Shown here piece by piece: positions 23,908 through 32,238 of a DNA stretch of 64,000 bases. Origin of the DNA: Hyphomicrobiales bacterium (GTDB lineage Bacteria; Pseudomonadota; Alphaproteobacteria; Rhizobiales; Beijerinckiaceae); contig UCLR01000045.1 of the NCBI GenBank assembly GCA_900473415.1, positions 253,618-317,617 of the forward strand. The letters run 5' to 3'. Both the position numbers and the translations under genes were made by a program. Within the stretch, counting starts at the first letter, position 1, and the number at the start of each line of letters is the position of its first letter. Under the pieces are notes generated by a model. The model saw only the letters and a program-made list of their open reading frames with translations, ran no database searches and was not told the origin of the DNA.

Positions 23908-24211
23908 GACAGGAGAATGCGCGCCGTCGCGCACGTTGCAATGACGCATGCCGCCGCAAGCGGAACGCGGCCGTTCACGACATCGGGAGCGGTGTTTCGG
24001 GCCTTCGCCCGCTCTTGGGTCAATCTACATTAGAATAATTATGTATTGGAACGGCTCTATTGTTTCGCTTTGGTGGTGTCTTGAATTGACAGCTCATATT
24101 CGAGTCAATATCCGTCACGCTGTCTTGTGCGACAGTATAAGATCTTCTTTTTACTCATTTTAATCTGCTGCGCCTGCCCCGGAGGGGTCGCGCGGCGAGG
24201 GGATTGGGGCT
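23908..24211. other. Divergent AT-rich promoter region
   Basis: This 304-bp gap separates the amine oxidase gene from the TonB receptor gene. From about 24030 to 24170 it is far more AT-rich than the surroundings and contains the inverted repeat at 24085. The run of GGAGGGG near 24180 is 25 or more bases before the receptor ATG and is not an obvious ribosome binding site. Confidence 0.5.
24085..24109 (+). promoter_or_regulatory. Candidate regulator site or -35 region for the haemoglobin receptor gene
   Basis: ATTGAC and GTCAAT form an inverted repeat with a 13-base spacer, and the first arm contains a consensus-like TTGACA. It lies about 100 bases before the receptor start. It does not match a strict Fur, Irr or RirA consensus that I can recall, so iron control is only suggested by the gene. 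Confidence 0.3.
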
Positions 24212-26497
24212 ATGGGCTATCTATCCGGCCAGCTTCGCGGGGGCGTGGCGCTCGGCAGCTTGATGTTGGTGCTTCTGGGTTCTTCCGCAGAAGCGCAGCA
24301 GCGTAACCGCACCGCGGCTCAGCCCGCCCCGGCCGCCGAGGCGCCGGTGGTGCTGGACCAGATCAACGTGCAGGGCGAGGGGGTGCCGGGCGGCGCGCTA
24401 CTCAGCGGGCCGACGACGACGCGCACGACACGCCAGGAACTTGACCGCGAGCAGATCCAGAGCCTCACGGACCTTTCCAAGCGGGTCGAGGCGGGCATCA
24501 CCTTCAACCGCCAGACCAACTCGCTCAATATCCGCGGTCTTGACGGCGCGCGGGTGCTGACCACCATCGACGGCATCCGCCAGCCCTTCCTGACCGATAC
24601 GCGCGTCAACGGTCGCGGAATTGGGCCTGCCTTCGATTTCGACTCGCTCTCGACGCTCGACCTGCTGCGCGGCGGCAGCGGCGCCAGCACGCTGGGCGGT
24701 GGCGCGCTCGGCGGCGCGCTGGCGGTCCGCACGCTCGATCCCGAGGACCTGATCCGCAACGGCCGGTCCTATGGCGCGCTGGCCAAGACCGGCTATGACA
24801 GCACGGACCGCGCGTGGTTCGGCAGCGCGGCCGCTGCCGCCAAGTGGGGCAACACCTCCGCGTTGCTCCAAGGCGGCTTCCGTGACGGGCACGAGGTCGA
24901 CAACAAGGGCAACAACAAGTCGATCGGCGCGGCCCGTACGGCTCCGAACCCGAGCGATTTCAACCAGTACAACTTCCTCGGCAAGCTCTATCACGAGGTC
25001 GACGGCGTTCATCGCTTCGGCCTGCAGGGCGAGTTCTTCAAGCGCGCCGACCGCACTCAAGTTCGCACCAGCACCGTTTCGACGACCGGCAATTTCCGTC
25101 CGGGTTCCTATGAGACGGGCGAGGATGTCGAGCGTAATCGCGTCTCGCTGAGCTATGACTACAAGATGCCGGGCTCGTTCTTCGACGAGGCCCACGCGAT
25201 CGCCTACTGGCAGAAGATCAGGCGCAACGACCTCGTCAATGCCTGGCGCTACACCAGCATCGTCGGCCCCTATGCGCGCGACAACGAGAACGAGGAAAAC
25301 GCGTATGGCCTCAACGGCCATGTGATCAAGAACTTCCAGACCGGCGCGCTGTCGCACCGCCTGCTGATCGGCACGGAGCTGCGCATGTCGTCGCTCGAGC
25401 AGTTCTCCTCGGGCGTCGACAACTGCCCGGCGAAGCCCGCCTCGGGCCTCTTCACCGGCTCTTTCGCAACCTGCAACAACCTGCATACCAACCAGGCCGA
25501 CCAGCCCAAGGTCGACGGCAAGATGGTGGGCGTCTACCTGCATGACGAGATCGGCATGCTCGACAACCGGCTGCGCATCACGTCCGGCGCCCGGTTCGAC
25601 TGGTACGAGGAAGTGCCGCAGAACACGCCGGCCTATTTCTCGGGCGGATCGCGCCCGACGAGCCTGCCGCCGTCCTCCAGTGATACCGGCTGGTCGCCGC
25701 GCCTGCGCCTCGAATACGATATCCTGAAGAACGCGCCCTGGGTGAAGGACGTCACCTTCTTCGCGCAGTGGGCCAAGACCTTCCGGGCGCCGACGGCGAA
25801 CGAACTCTACGGCCGCTTTGGTGGGCCGGGCACCTATCTGCGTATCGGCAATCCGGATCTGCGTCCGGAAGAAGGCAACGGCATCGATGTCGGCCTGCGC
25901 TTCGGCGACAAGCAGCTCGGCGGCTCGGTCACCTATTTCTACACGAAGTACCACAACTTCATCGAGCAGCAGCAGATCGAGGCGCCGAGCGCCCTCTATC
26001 CGCAGGGCGGCATCACCAGCTTCCGGAACATCCCCCGCGCCGAGATCCAGGGCGTCGAGATCAACGGCCAGTACGCCTTTGCGCAGAACTGGCTGGTGCG
26101 CGGCTCCTTCGCCTACACCCGCGGCGTGAACAAGACCGACGACACCTTCCTGAATTCGATCCCGCCGGTGCAGGGCATCGTCGCCATCGCCTATGGCACT
26201 GACAGCTGGGGAGCGGAGGTCTCGACCAAGCTCGCCGGCAAGCGCGACGACGTCGCGGCGACCACCGGCTCCAACCAGGGCTTCCGGGCGCCGGGCTACG
26301 CGATCTTCAACGCCTCGGCCTGGTGGCGGCCGATGCCGCAGATCGCGGACCTTGAATTGCAGGTCGGCGTCTACAATATCTTTGATCGTAAGTATTTCGA
26401 TGCGGTCGCAGTGCCGACCGGCGTGCTGGCGCAGGCCCGCGACTACTACAGCGAGCCGGGCCGCACCGTGAAGGCGACGCTGAAGTACCAGTTCTGA
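24212..26497 (+). CDS. TonB-dependent haemoglobin/transferrin/lactoferrin-type receptor
   Basis: The 761-residue outer-membrane protein has a signal peptide ending near SSAEAQQ, a plug domain (LDGARVLTTIDGIRQPFLTD and LRGGSGASTLGGGALGGALAV) and a 22-strand barrel ending in KATLKYQF with the terminal Phe needed for BAM insertion. The haem-receptor signatures are present: FRAPTANELY (FRAP at 524-527) and NPDLRPE (547). In HemR-type receptors a haem-ligating His lies between these boxes; the stretch here (GRFGGPGTYLRIG) has none. No hmu/hem uptake genes or TonB are adjacent, and the promoter region is AT-rich. A terminator follows. Confidence 0.9.
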   Translation: MGYLSGQLRGGVALGSLMLVLLGSSAEAQQRNRTAAQPAPAAEAPVVLDQINVQGEGVPGGALLSGPTTTRTTRQELDREQIQSLTDLSKRVEAGITFNRQTNSLNIRGLDGARVLTTIDGIRQPFLTDTRVNGRGIGPAFDFDSLSTLDLLRGGSGASTLGGGALGGALAVRTLDPEDLIRNGRSYGALAKTGYDSTDRAWFGSAAAAAKWGNTSALLQGGFRDGHEVDNKGNNKSIGAARTAPNPSDFNQYNFLGKLYHEVDGVHRFGLQGEFFKRADRTQVRTSTVSTTGNFRPGSYETGEDVERNRVSLSYDYKMPGSFFDEAHAIAYWQKIRRNDLVNAWRYTSIVGPYARDNENEENAYGLNGHVIKNFQTGALSHRLLIGTELRMSSLEQFSSGVDNCPAKPASGLFTGSFATCNNLHTNQADQPKVDGKMVGVYLHDEIGMLDNRLRITSGARFDWYEEVPQNTPAYFSGGSRPTSLPPSSSDTGWSPRLRLEYDILKNAPWVKDVTFFAQWAKTFRAPTANELYGRFGGPGTYLRIGNPDLRPEEGNGIDVGLRFGDKQLGGSVTYFYTKYHNFIEQQQIEAPSALYPQGGITSFRNIPRAEIQGVEINGQYAFAQNWLVRGSFAYTRGVNKTDDTFLNSIPPVQGIVAIAYGTDSWGAEVSTKLAGKRDDVAATTGSNQGFRAPGYAIFNASAWWRPMPQIADLELQVGVYNIFDRKYFDAVAVPTGVLAQARDYYSEPGRTVKATLKYQF

Positions 26498-26527
26498 ACC
26501 GGGCGTTTCGAGACCCCCGATTTTGAC

Positions 26528-26556
26528 AGGCCGGCCCTTCGGGGTCGGCCTTTCTT
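26528..26556 (+). terminator. Rho-independent terminator of the TonB receptor gene
   Basis: AGGCCGGCCC and GGGGTCGGCCT-like arms with a TTCG tetraloop are followed by TTTCTT. It abuts the stop codon of the converging trmJ-like gene. Confidence 0.8.
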
Positions 26557-27382
26557 ATTCGTCGGTCTGTTCGGGCGCTTGCGCCTGCCGCGCGAGCAGG
26601 CGGGCCTTCTTCGGCCCTTCCGCCAGCGATTTGAAGACGCCGCGCAGGGTGCGCGCCTCCTGCTCGGTCATGTCGAGCCGATGCAGGATGTCGCGCAGGT
26701 TCGCGGTCATGATCGGCTTCTTGCCGGCCGGGAAGAAGCCACAGAGATCAAGCTCGGCTTCGAGATAGTCGAACATCGACAGGATCATCTCGCGCTTCGC
26801 CGGCGGTGAGGGGTTGTTCTCGCGGAAGGGGGGCTCGCCGCCTGTCGCCTTGAACCATTCATAGCCGGTCAGCAGTACGGCCTGGGCGAGGTTGAGAGAC
26901 GCGAAGGCGGGGTTGACCGGGAAGGTCAGGATCGCGTCGGCGAAGCTGATCTCCTCGTTGGTGAGGCCGATCCGCTCGCGCCCGAACAGGATGCCGGTGC
27001 GCTCGCCGCCACCGACGCGTTCGGCTACTACTGGCATCGCCTCAGCGGGAGTCAGCACGCGCTTCATCTGGCCTCGCTCGCGGGCGGTGGTGGCCAGCAC
27101 ATGGTTGAGGTCGGCGATGGCCTCGGCCGCAGTGGGATAGAGGCGGGCATTCTCCAGGATATGCGTCGCGCCGGAGGCTGCGGCGGTCGCGCCCTTCTTG
27201 AGCCCGCCGCCGCTCGGCCAGCCGTCGCGTGGGGCGACGAGGCGCATCTCGGAGAGGCCGAAATTCGCCATGGCGCGGGCGCACATGCCGATGTTCTCGG
27301 CGAGTTGAGGCTCGACCAGGATGACGATGGGGGCGGCGGCCTGGACGGCCGGGCGGGTGCGGTCGGTGCCGGAGCCGGTCAT
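26555..27382 (-). CDS. trmJ: TrmJ-like tRNA 2'-O-methyltransferase (SPOUT family)
   Basis: The 275-residue protein has the SpoU/TrmH knot: ILVEPQLAENIGMCARAMANFGL at the start, the middle FGRERIGLTNEEI motif, and the C-terminal FPVNPAFASLNLAQAVLLTGYEW, with the knot residues that bind S-adenosylmethionine. TrmJ methylates the ribose of position 32 in several tRNAs. The extra C-terminal helical part (residues 200-275) is also found in TrmJ. It is followed on the same strand by a palindromic repeat and a dipeptidase gene. Confidence 0.92.
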   Translation of the reverse strand: MTGSGTDRTRPAVQAAAPIVILVEPQLAENIGMCARAMANFGLSEMRLVAPRDGWPSGGGLKKGATAAASGATHILENARLYPTAAEAIADLNHVLATTARERGQMKRVLTPAEAMPVVAERVGGGERTGILFGRERIGLTNEEISFADAILTFPVNPAFASLNLAQAVLLTGYEWFKATGGEPPFRENNPSPPAKREMILSMFDYLEAELDLCGFFPAGKKPIMTANLRDILHRLDMTEQEARTLRGVFKSLAEGPKKARLLARQAQAPEQTDE

Positions 27383-27456
27383 GGGAGAATGAGATCTTGT
27401 CTTCGCGATGATGCCTGGTCAGGCCCGGAACGACCGGCCCGAAGCGCAAGCTCATA

Positions 27457-27550
27457 CGTCATGCTCGCCCCCGTGGCGAGCATCCACGTTTGGGACGCGA
27501 TCTTCGACGAAAGAAGCCGTGGATGGTCGGGACGAGCCCGACCATGACGG
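27457..27550. repeat. Dispersed intergenic palindromic repeat, copy 2
   Basis: It begins CGTCATGCTCG and ends CGACCATGACGG, so its outer ends pair. Internally GAGCATCCACG and CCGTGGATGGTCG form a nested pair. It fills the gap between the M19 dipeptidase gene and trmJ, both on the minus strand. Confidence 0.65.
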
Positions 27551-27560
27551 GCGGTACGGC

Positions 27561-28700
27561 TCAGCCCGCAGCCGCTTCCACGCCACGCAGGACGCGCAGC
27601 ATATTGCCACCGGCGAGCTTGGCGAGGTTGTCCTCGGACCAGCCGCGACGGATGAGCTCGGCGATCATGGCCGCGAAGGTGGTCTGATCCTCCAGCCCCT
27701 CGGGGTTGATCCAGCCGAAGAAGTCCGAGCCGACGCCGATATGGTCGTGGCCGATGCGCTTGGCCAGGTATTCGACATGATCGCAATACTGCGGCAGCGT
27801 CGCCTTCGGGCGCGGGCCGGATTTCGCGACGATCTCGGCCTCGACCTTGGCGCTGTCCATGCCCTCGGGCGTCTTGCCGTACTGGTCCTTGGCCGGGCGG
27901 TGCCAGTCGCGCGAGGCCTGGTTGATGAAGTCCGGCACGAAGGTCGCCATGACGATGCCGCCATTGCCGGGGACGCGATCGAGCACGTCGTCGGGCACAT
28001 TGCGTGGATGGTCGCAGAGCGTGAAGGCGTTGGAATGCGACCAGACCAGCGGCGCCTTCGAGACGTCGAGCGCATCGTGCATGACGCGGGGCGCGACATG
28101 GGCGAGGTCGATCGCCATGCCGAGACGGTTCATCCGGCGCAGCACGTCCTTGCCGAAGGCGGTCAGGCCATTGTGGCGCGGGGCGTCGGTGGCGGAGTCG
28201 CACCAGTCGGTGGTGTCGTTGTGGCAGAGCGTCATTAAGCGCACGCCGAGATCGTAATAGGCGTCGAGCGCATCGAGTTCATTGTCGAGCGCCGTGCCGT
28301 TCTCGATGGTCATGAACAGCGCGATGCGGCCTTCCGCCTTGGCAGCCTCGACATCGGCGGCGGAGAGGCCGGGGCGGAAGACATCCGCATGGCGCTTGAG
28401 GATGTCGCGCATCAGGGCGATCTGCGCGAGAGCGAAGCCCGCGGGCTTCGCCTGCTTCGGCGGGACATAGGCCGCGAAGAACTGGGCGGCGAGCTTGCCG
28501 GCCTGCATGCGCGGGATGTCGGTGTCGCCCTCGGCATGGACCTTGGTCAGGTCATAGGCGGCGACGTCGCCCTTCGCCTTGGCATCCTTGCGGATGACAT
28601 AGGGCAGGTCGTTATGGCCGTCGATCAGCGGTACGCGGTCGAGCAGCGCCTGTGCGGCGGCGTAGGCGTTGTCCTGAATGGGCGGTGTGGCGAGGGCCAT
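27561..28700 (-). CDS. Membrane dipeptidase (renal dipeptidase, M19 family)
   Basis: From ATG 28700 the 379-residue enzyme shows the M19 metal set: IDGHNDLPYVIR (His-x-Asp ligands), FMTIENG with its bridging Glu, MTLCHNDTTDWCDSA, MAIDLAHVAPRVM (His), WSHSNAFTLCDHPRNVPD (His) and IGVGSDFFG (Asp). It hydrolyses dipeptides, often accepting a D-residue at the C-terminal side. No export signal is seen in the 379-residue form; the longer frame to 28817 crosses a repeat and was rejected. The upstream gene on the same strand is a DadA-like oxidase, so the pair could serve D-amino-acid recovery (inference). Confidence 0.93.
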   Translation of the reverse strand: MALATPPIQDNAYAAAQALLDRVPLIDGHNDLPYVIRKDAKAKGDVAAYDLTKVHAEGDTDIPRMQAGKLAAQFFAAYVPPKQAKPAGFALAQIALMRDILKRHADVFRPGLSAADVEAAKAEGRIALFMTIENGTALDNELDALDAYYDLGVRLMTLCHNDTTDWCDSATDAPRHNGLTAFGKDVLRRMNRLGMAIDLAHVAPRVMHDALDVSKAPLVWSHSNAFTLCDHPRNVPDDVLDRVPGNGGIVMATFVPDFINQASRDWHRPAKDQYGKTPEGMDSAKVEAEIVAKSGPRPKATLPQYCDHVEYLAKRIGHDHIGVGSDFFGWINPEGLEDQTTFAAMIAELIRRGWSEDNLAKLAGGNMLRVLRGVEAAAG

Positions 28701-28790
28701 GGCGGTGTCTCGGTCAGAATCGGGAGCGGGATCGTGGCAGCAGGCGCGGCCCGAGGCGAGGGGGGATGGCGCAGGGCCGCTACCGCAGGG

Positions 28791-28888
28791 CGTCATGCTC
28801 GGGCCTGACCCGAGCATCCCGTGCCGCAGAGGGCGCCTCTTTCGGGAAGAGATTCTCGGGCCCGCGCAGGCGTGGCCCGAGAATGACG
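28791..28888. repeat. Dispersed intergenic palindromic repeat, copy 3
   Basis: It begins CGTCATGCTCGGGCCTGAC and ends GGCCCGAGAATGACG, with outer arms that pair. It lies between the DadA-like gene and the dipeptidase gene, both on the minus strand, with the end four bases from the DadA-like stop. Confidence 0.7.
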
Positions 28889-28892
28889 AGCG

Positions 28893-30143
28893 TCAGACGA
28901 ACCGAGCAGGCGCAAACGGCGCCGGATCGACGAAGACCTTCTGGCCGGTCACCATCTCGGCGATCATGCGGCCGGTGACGGCCGCCAGCGTCAGCCCGTG
29001 ATGGGCGTGGCCGAAGGAGAACCAAAGCCCCTTGTGCTTGGGCGCCGGGCCGATGATCGGCATCATGTCCGGGGTGCAAGGGCGGCGGCCGAGCCAGGGC
29101 TCGGGGTCGACACGCTCGCCGAGCGGGAAGAGTGCCTTGGCGATCGGCTCGGCTCGGGCGAGCTGCACGGGGGTCTTCGGCGCGTCGCGGTCGGCGAACT
29201 CGGCGCCGGTGGTGAGCCGGATGCCCTGCAGCATCGGCGCGAGGAAATAGCCGCGCTCGGTGTCGAGCACCGGATGGTTGAGCACGGCGTTGCCGGCCGG
29301 CTTGTAATGCATGTGGTAGCCGCGCTTGACCGCGAGCGGCAGGTGGTAGCCGAGCTGCCTGGTCAGCACATCGGCCCAGGGGCCGAGCGCCACGACGACA
29401 TCCTTCGCCTGGGCGGTCGTGCCGTCGGCGAGGGTGACGCTCCATTCGGCGCCCTCCTGCCGGAGCGTCGCGGCGTCGCCCAGTGCCAGCTTGCCGCCGA
29501 GCTTCTCGAAGAGCGCGACATAGGCCTTCGACAGGCCAAGCGGATCGACGACCGTCGTCGGGTCGGTCCAGTGCAGGCCGCCGACCAGGCTGGCATGATC
29601 GAGATGCGGCTCCTCGGCCTTCAGTGCCGCCATATCGAGGGCGCGGTAGTTCAGCCCGAACTCGCGGTTCCAGCGCGCTGCCTCGGCAAGGCGCGTCTCG
29701 CGCTCCTTCTCGGTGCGGAACACCTTCATCCAGCCCTTGCGGCGCAACAGCTCGGTGGCGCCGGCTTCCTGCGCCAGAGCGTCGTGCTCGGTGACGCAAT
29801 GCTCGATCAGCGTCGCGTATTTATGGGCGATCGCCTCATGATGCGAGGCGCGCGAATGCATCCAGTAGGAGAAGAGGAAGGGTGCCAGCTTCGGGAGCGC
29901 GCTCCAATGGTAAGACGCGTCGATGGTGTTGTTCATCGCGTAGCGGAACAGCGCGCCGAAATCGTGCGGGAAGCCATAAGGATAGACGCCTTCGCGCTGG
30001 ATCAGCCCGGCATTGCCGTAGCTGGTTTCCTCGCCGGGCCCGCGGCGGTCGACGAGAAGGGTGGAACGGCCCGCCTTCTGCAGATGCAGCGCCACCGAAA
30101 TACCGACGACGCCTGCGCCGAGAACGATCGTATCCACCCGCAT
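28893..30143 (-). CDS. DadA-like FAD-dependent D-amino-acid dehydrogenase/oxidase
   Basis: The 416-residue protein starts MRVDTIVLGAGVVGISVALHL, a dinucleotide-binding fold, and has GYFLAPMLQGIRLTTGAEFAD and GLWFSFGHAHHGLTLAAVTGR, both typical of the DadA/glycine-oxidase group. The start at 30143 follows AGGAG by nine bases; longer frames are unlikely. DadA-type enzymes deaminate D-amino acids to keto acids and pass electrons to quinone. A second member of the family sits in the hydroxyproline locus at 46687. The substrate of this copy is not evident; the downstream M19 dipeptidase suggests D-amino acids from peptides. Confidence 0.87.
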   Translation of the reverse strand: MRVDTIVLGAGVVGISVALHLQKAGRSTLLVDRRGPGEETSYGNAGLIQREGVYPYGFPHDFGALFRYAMNNTIDASYHWSALPKLAPFLFSYWMHSRASHHEAIAHKYATLIEHCVTEHDALAQEAGATELLRRKGWMKVFRTEKERETRLAEAARWNREFGLNYRALDMAALKAEEPHLDHASLVGGLHWTDPTTVVDPLGLSKAYVALFEKLGGKLALGDAATLRQEGAEWSVTLADGTTAQAKDVVVALGPWADVLTRQLGYHLPLAVKRGYHMHYKPAGNAVLNHPVLDTERGYFLAPMLQGIRLTTGAEFADRDAPKTPVQLARAEPIAKALFPLGERVDPEPWLGRRPCTPDMMPIIGPAPKHKGLWFSFGHAHHGLTLAAVTGRMIAEMVTGQKVFVDPAPFAPARFV

Positions 30144-30422
30144 TGAACCTTGCTCCTGCCAGTCCCCGCCGCGAAAGATACCGCTTTGGGCCGGCTTGTC
30201 AGCGCCGTGGCGGGTTTTTGCGTCGTTTCCGGTAATTTTTCGCAAGTTATGTGCCAGTTGAAGCCAGTGCTGAATTTGTGACATGCATTTGGCTATAGTT
30301 GCGCAATTTTATGCCGGCGCAGGACGGCCCCGCTCGTACGGGAGGTGACGCCCCTTGCGGCTTGGGTCAGTGTGCGAGCCCTTCCATCGAGCGATTCCAG
30401 AGCGACTTCAGAAGCCGTGCCG

Positions 30423-31394
30423 ATGTCTCCAGCCGCCTTTCTCGCCAACGGACTTGCATGGCTGGGGCGCTATGGCACGCAAGGTTTCGCGCTTTCCATC
30501 TTCCTCGGGCTCGCTTTGCCGCAGTTCTCGGCGGCGGCGCGGCCGGTGCTGCCGATCACGATCTTCTGCTTCACGACCGTCGTGTTCATGCGGGTCGATC
30601 TCGGCGTCACGGCGCGACTGCTGCGCCGCCCCGCCAAGCTGGCGGCGGCCTGCCTTTGGCTCATCGCCGCGCCGGTTGTGCTGATCGGCGGGGCTTTCCT
30701 CCTCGTCGGGCGCGAGAGCCTCGATCCCGGCCTCGTGCTGGGCTTGGCGATCATGGGGGCGGCGCCGCCGATCATGTCCTCGCCAGCGGTCGCGATCCTC
30801 TACGGCTTCGAGCCCTCGCTGATCATCGCGAGCGTCATCGTGACGACGACGATCAGCCCGATCGTCGCGCCGTTCATCGTCGAGGCGCTGGCCGGGGCGG
30901 CGGTGCCGCTCGATCGGTCGGTACTGGCGCTCAGGCTGCTGATCTTCATCGGCGGCGGCATGGCGGTCGCCGCAGTGATCCGCCTCTGGCTCGGCATCGA
31001 CCGGATCCGGGCGATGAAGGCCAAGCTCGATGGCTTCGGCGTGCTGATGTACTTCATCTTCGCGATTGCGGCGATGGATGGCGTGACGCGGGCGGCGCTC
31101 GACAATCCCAGGCTCGTGCTCTTCATGCTGGCCTGTGCCTTCGCCGTTTCGGCGGCGGGACTTCTGTCGACATGGCTGGTGTTGCGCCGGTTGCCGGCGT
31201 CCGAGCGCTTCATGATCGGCTACGGCACCGGGCAGCGGAACATGGGGCTCCTGGTCGCTGCGCTGGGAGCAGGCGTCTCGCCGACGACCTTCCTCTATTT
31301 CGCGCTGGCGCAGTTCCCGATCTACCTGCTCCCCTGGATGTTGCGCCGGCTCGCAGCCCGCGTCCGGCGGCGGGAGGCTGCTGACGGGCTCTGA
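30423..31394 (+). CDS. BASS-like (bile acid:sodium symporter family) membrane transporter
   Basis: The 323-residue protein has nine to ten hydrophobic helices, including LPITIFCFTTVVFMRVDLG, LGLAIMGAAPPIMSSPAVAIL and a later RFMIGYGTGQRNMGLLVAALG; the glycine and asparagine in GTGQRNMGL correspond to the crossing helices of the BASS/ASBT fold. ATG 30423 gives a normal N-terminus; an upstream in-frame ATG at 30345 adds a non-hydrophobic leader and was rejected. The substrate is unknown. A GST gene follows 45 bases later on the same strand. Divergent from the DadA-like gene. Confidence 0.8.
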   Translation: MSPAAFLANGLAWLGRYGTQGFALSIFLGLALPQFSAAARPVLPITIFCFTTVVFMRVDLGVTARLLRRPAKLAAACLWLIAAPVVLIGGAFLLVGRESLDPGLVLGLAIMGAAPPIMSSPAVAILYGFEPSLIIASVIVTTTISPIVAPFIVEALAGAAVPLDRSVLALRLLIFIGGGMAVAAVIRLWLGIDRIRAMKAKLDGFGVLMYFIFAIAAMDGVTRAALDNPRLVLFMLACAFAVSAAGLLSTWLVLRRLPASERFMIGYGTGQRNMGLLVAALGAGVSPTTFLYFALAQFPIYLLPWMLRRLAARVRRREAADGL

Positions 31395-31439
31395 CGCGTC
31401 GCCTTGCGAGGCTTTTCGTCGCCGCAGGAGTTTCGCGCC

Positions 31440-32120
31440 ATGATCACCCTCTATTCCGGGCCACTCAGCCTGTTCGCTCGCAAGGTCGAGATCGCGCTCA
31501 GGGAGAAGGGCCTCGCCTTCGAGCGCATCATGGTGCCGTTCAACCAGACGACCGGCTACGACCCCAAGCACCCCGAGGTGATCGCGCTCAATCCCAAGCG
31601 ACAGGTGCCCGTGCTGAGCGATTGCGGGTTCGTGCTCTATGACTCCACTGTCATCAACGAATATCTCGATGAGGCCTATCCCGAGCCGCCGCTGATGCCG
31701 CAAAGCCCGGTCGAGCGGGCGCTCTGCCGGCTCGACGAACTCTATGCCGACGAGATCATGCATCAGGCGCTGAAGCCGCTGATGCATCGCACCGGGCCGC
31801 CTTCGCCCGACCGCGACCGGCGCATCGCGCAGGAGGCCGACGCGCTGATCGCCGAGGAGGCGCTGGCGCAGCACTACGAGGTGCTGGAACAGAAGCTGGC
31901 GGGGCGGGCGTTCTTCGGTGGCATCCTTTCGATCGCGGATATCGCGCTGTTCATGAGCGTGCTTTTTGCCCGCCGGCTCGGCGGCCCTTCCCTCGACGGG
32001 CATCCGGCGTTGGCGGCCTGGTTCGCGCAGCTGAAGCAGCGACCGGCCTTCGCGCAGGTCGTCGCTGAGGTCGCGGAAGCGGATCGACGCCTCTCCGTGC
32101 CTGTGGCGTTGCGGGGCTAG
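31440..32120 (+). CDS. Glutathione S-transferase family protein
   Basis: The 226-residue protein has an N-terminal thioredoxin-like domain (MITLYSGPLSLFARKVEIAL, then NPKRQVPVLSDCGFVLYDSTVINEYLDE, with the cis-Pro VPVL and DST glutathione-contact residues) and a helical C-terminal domain (FFGGILSIADIALFMSVLFA). The first catalytic position is in SGPLS, so serine rather than cysteine is likely. AGGAG precedes the ATG. Substrate unknown; it may be co-transcribed with the BASS-like gene. Confidence 0.9.
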   Translation: MITLYSGPLSLFARKVEIALREKGLAFERIMVPFNQTTGYDPKHPEVIALNPKRQVPVLSDCGFVLYDSTVINEYLDEAYPEPPLMPQSPVERALCRLDELYADEIMHQALKPLMHRTGPPSPDRDRRIAQEADALIAEEALAQHYEVLEQKLAGRAFFGGILSIADIALFMSVLFARRLGGPSLDGHPALAAWFAQLKQRPAFAQVVAEVAEADRRLSVPVALRG

Positions 32121-32138
32121 CGGGCGCGGTTCCCGCGC

Positions 32139-32180
32139 CTCATTCTTCACGAGATCCTCGGGTCGAGCCCGAGATGACGG
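32139..32180. repeat. Dispersed intergenic palindromic repeat, copy 4 (half element)
   Basis: Only the right half is clear: CCTCGGGTCGAGCCCGAG forms a small hairpin and is followed by ATGACGG, as at the 3' ends of other copies. It lies between the GST and rpe genes, both on the plus strand. Confidence 0.5.
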
Positions 32181-32238
32181 AGCATAGGCTTCGGTTTGGC
32201 GATTGCGGCAGGCGTTCCAGGACGCTAAACCGCCAGCC

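Noticed and set aside
23908..24211. Possible IRO or Irr box before the TonB receptor gene
   Set aside because: The symmetric element has a 13-base spacer and does not fit TGA-N9-TCA or a TTTAGAA-type Irr box; it was kept only as an unnamed candidate.
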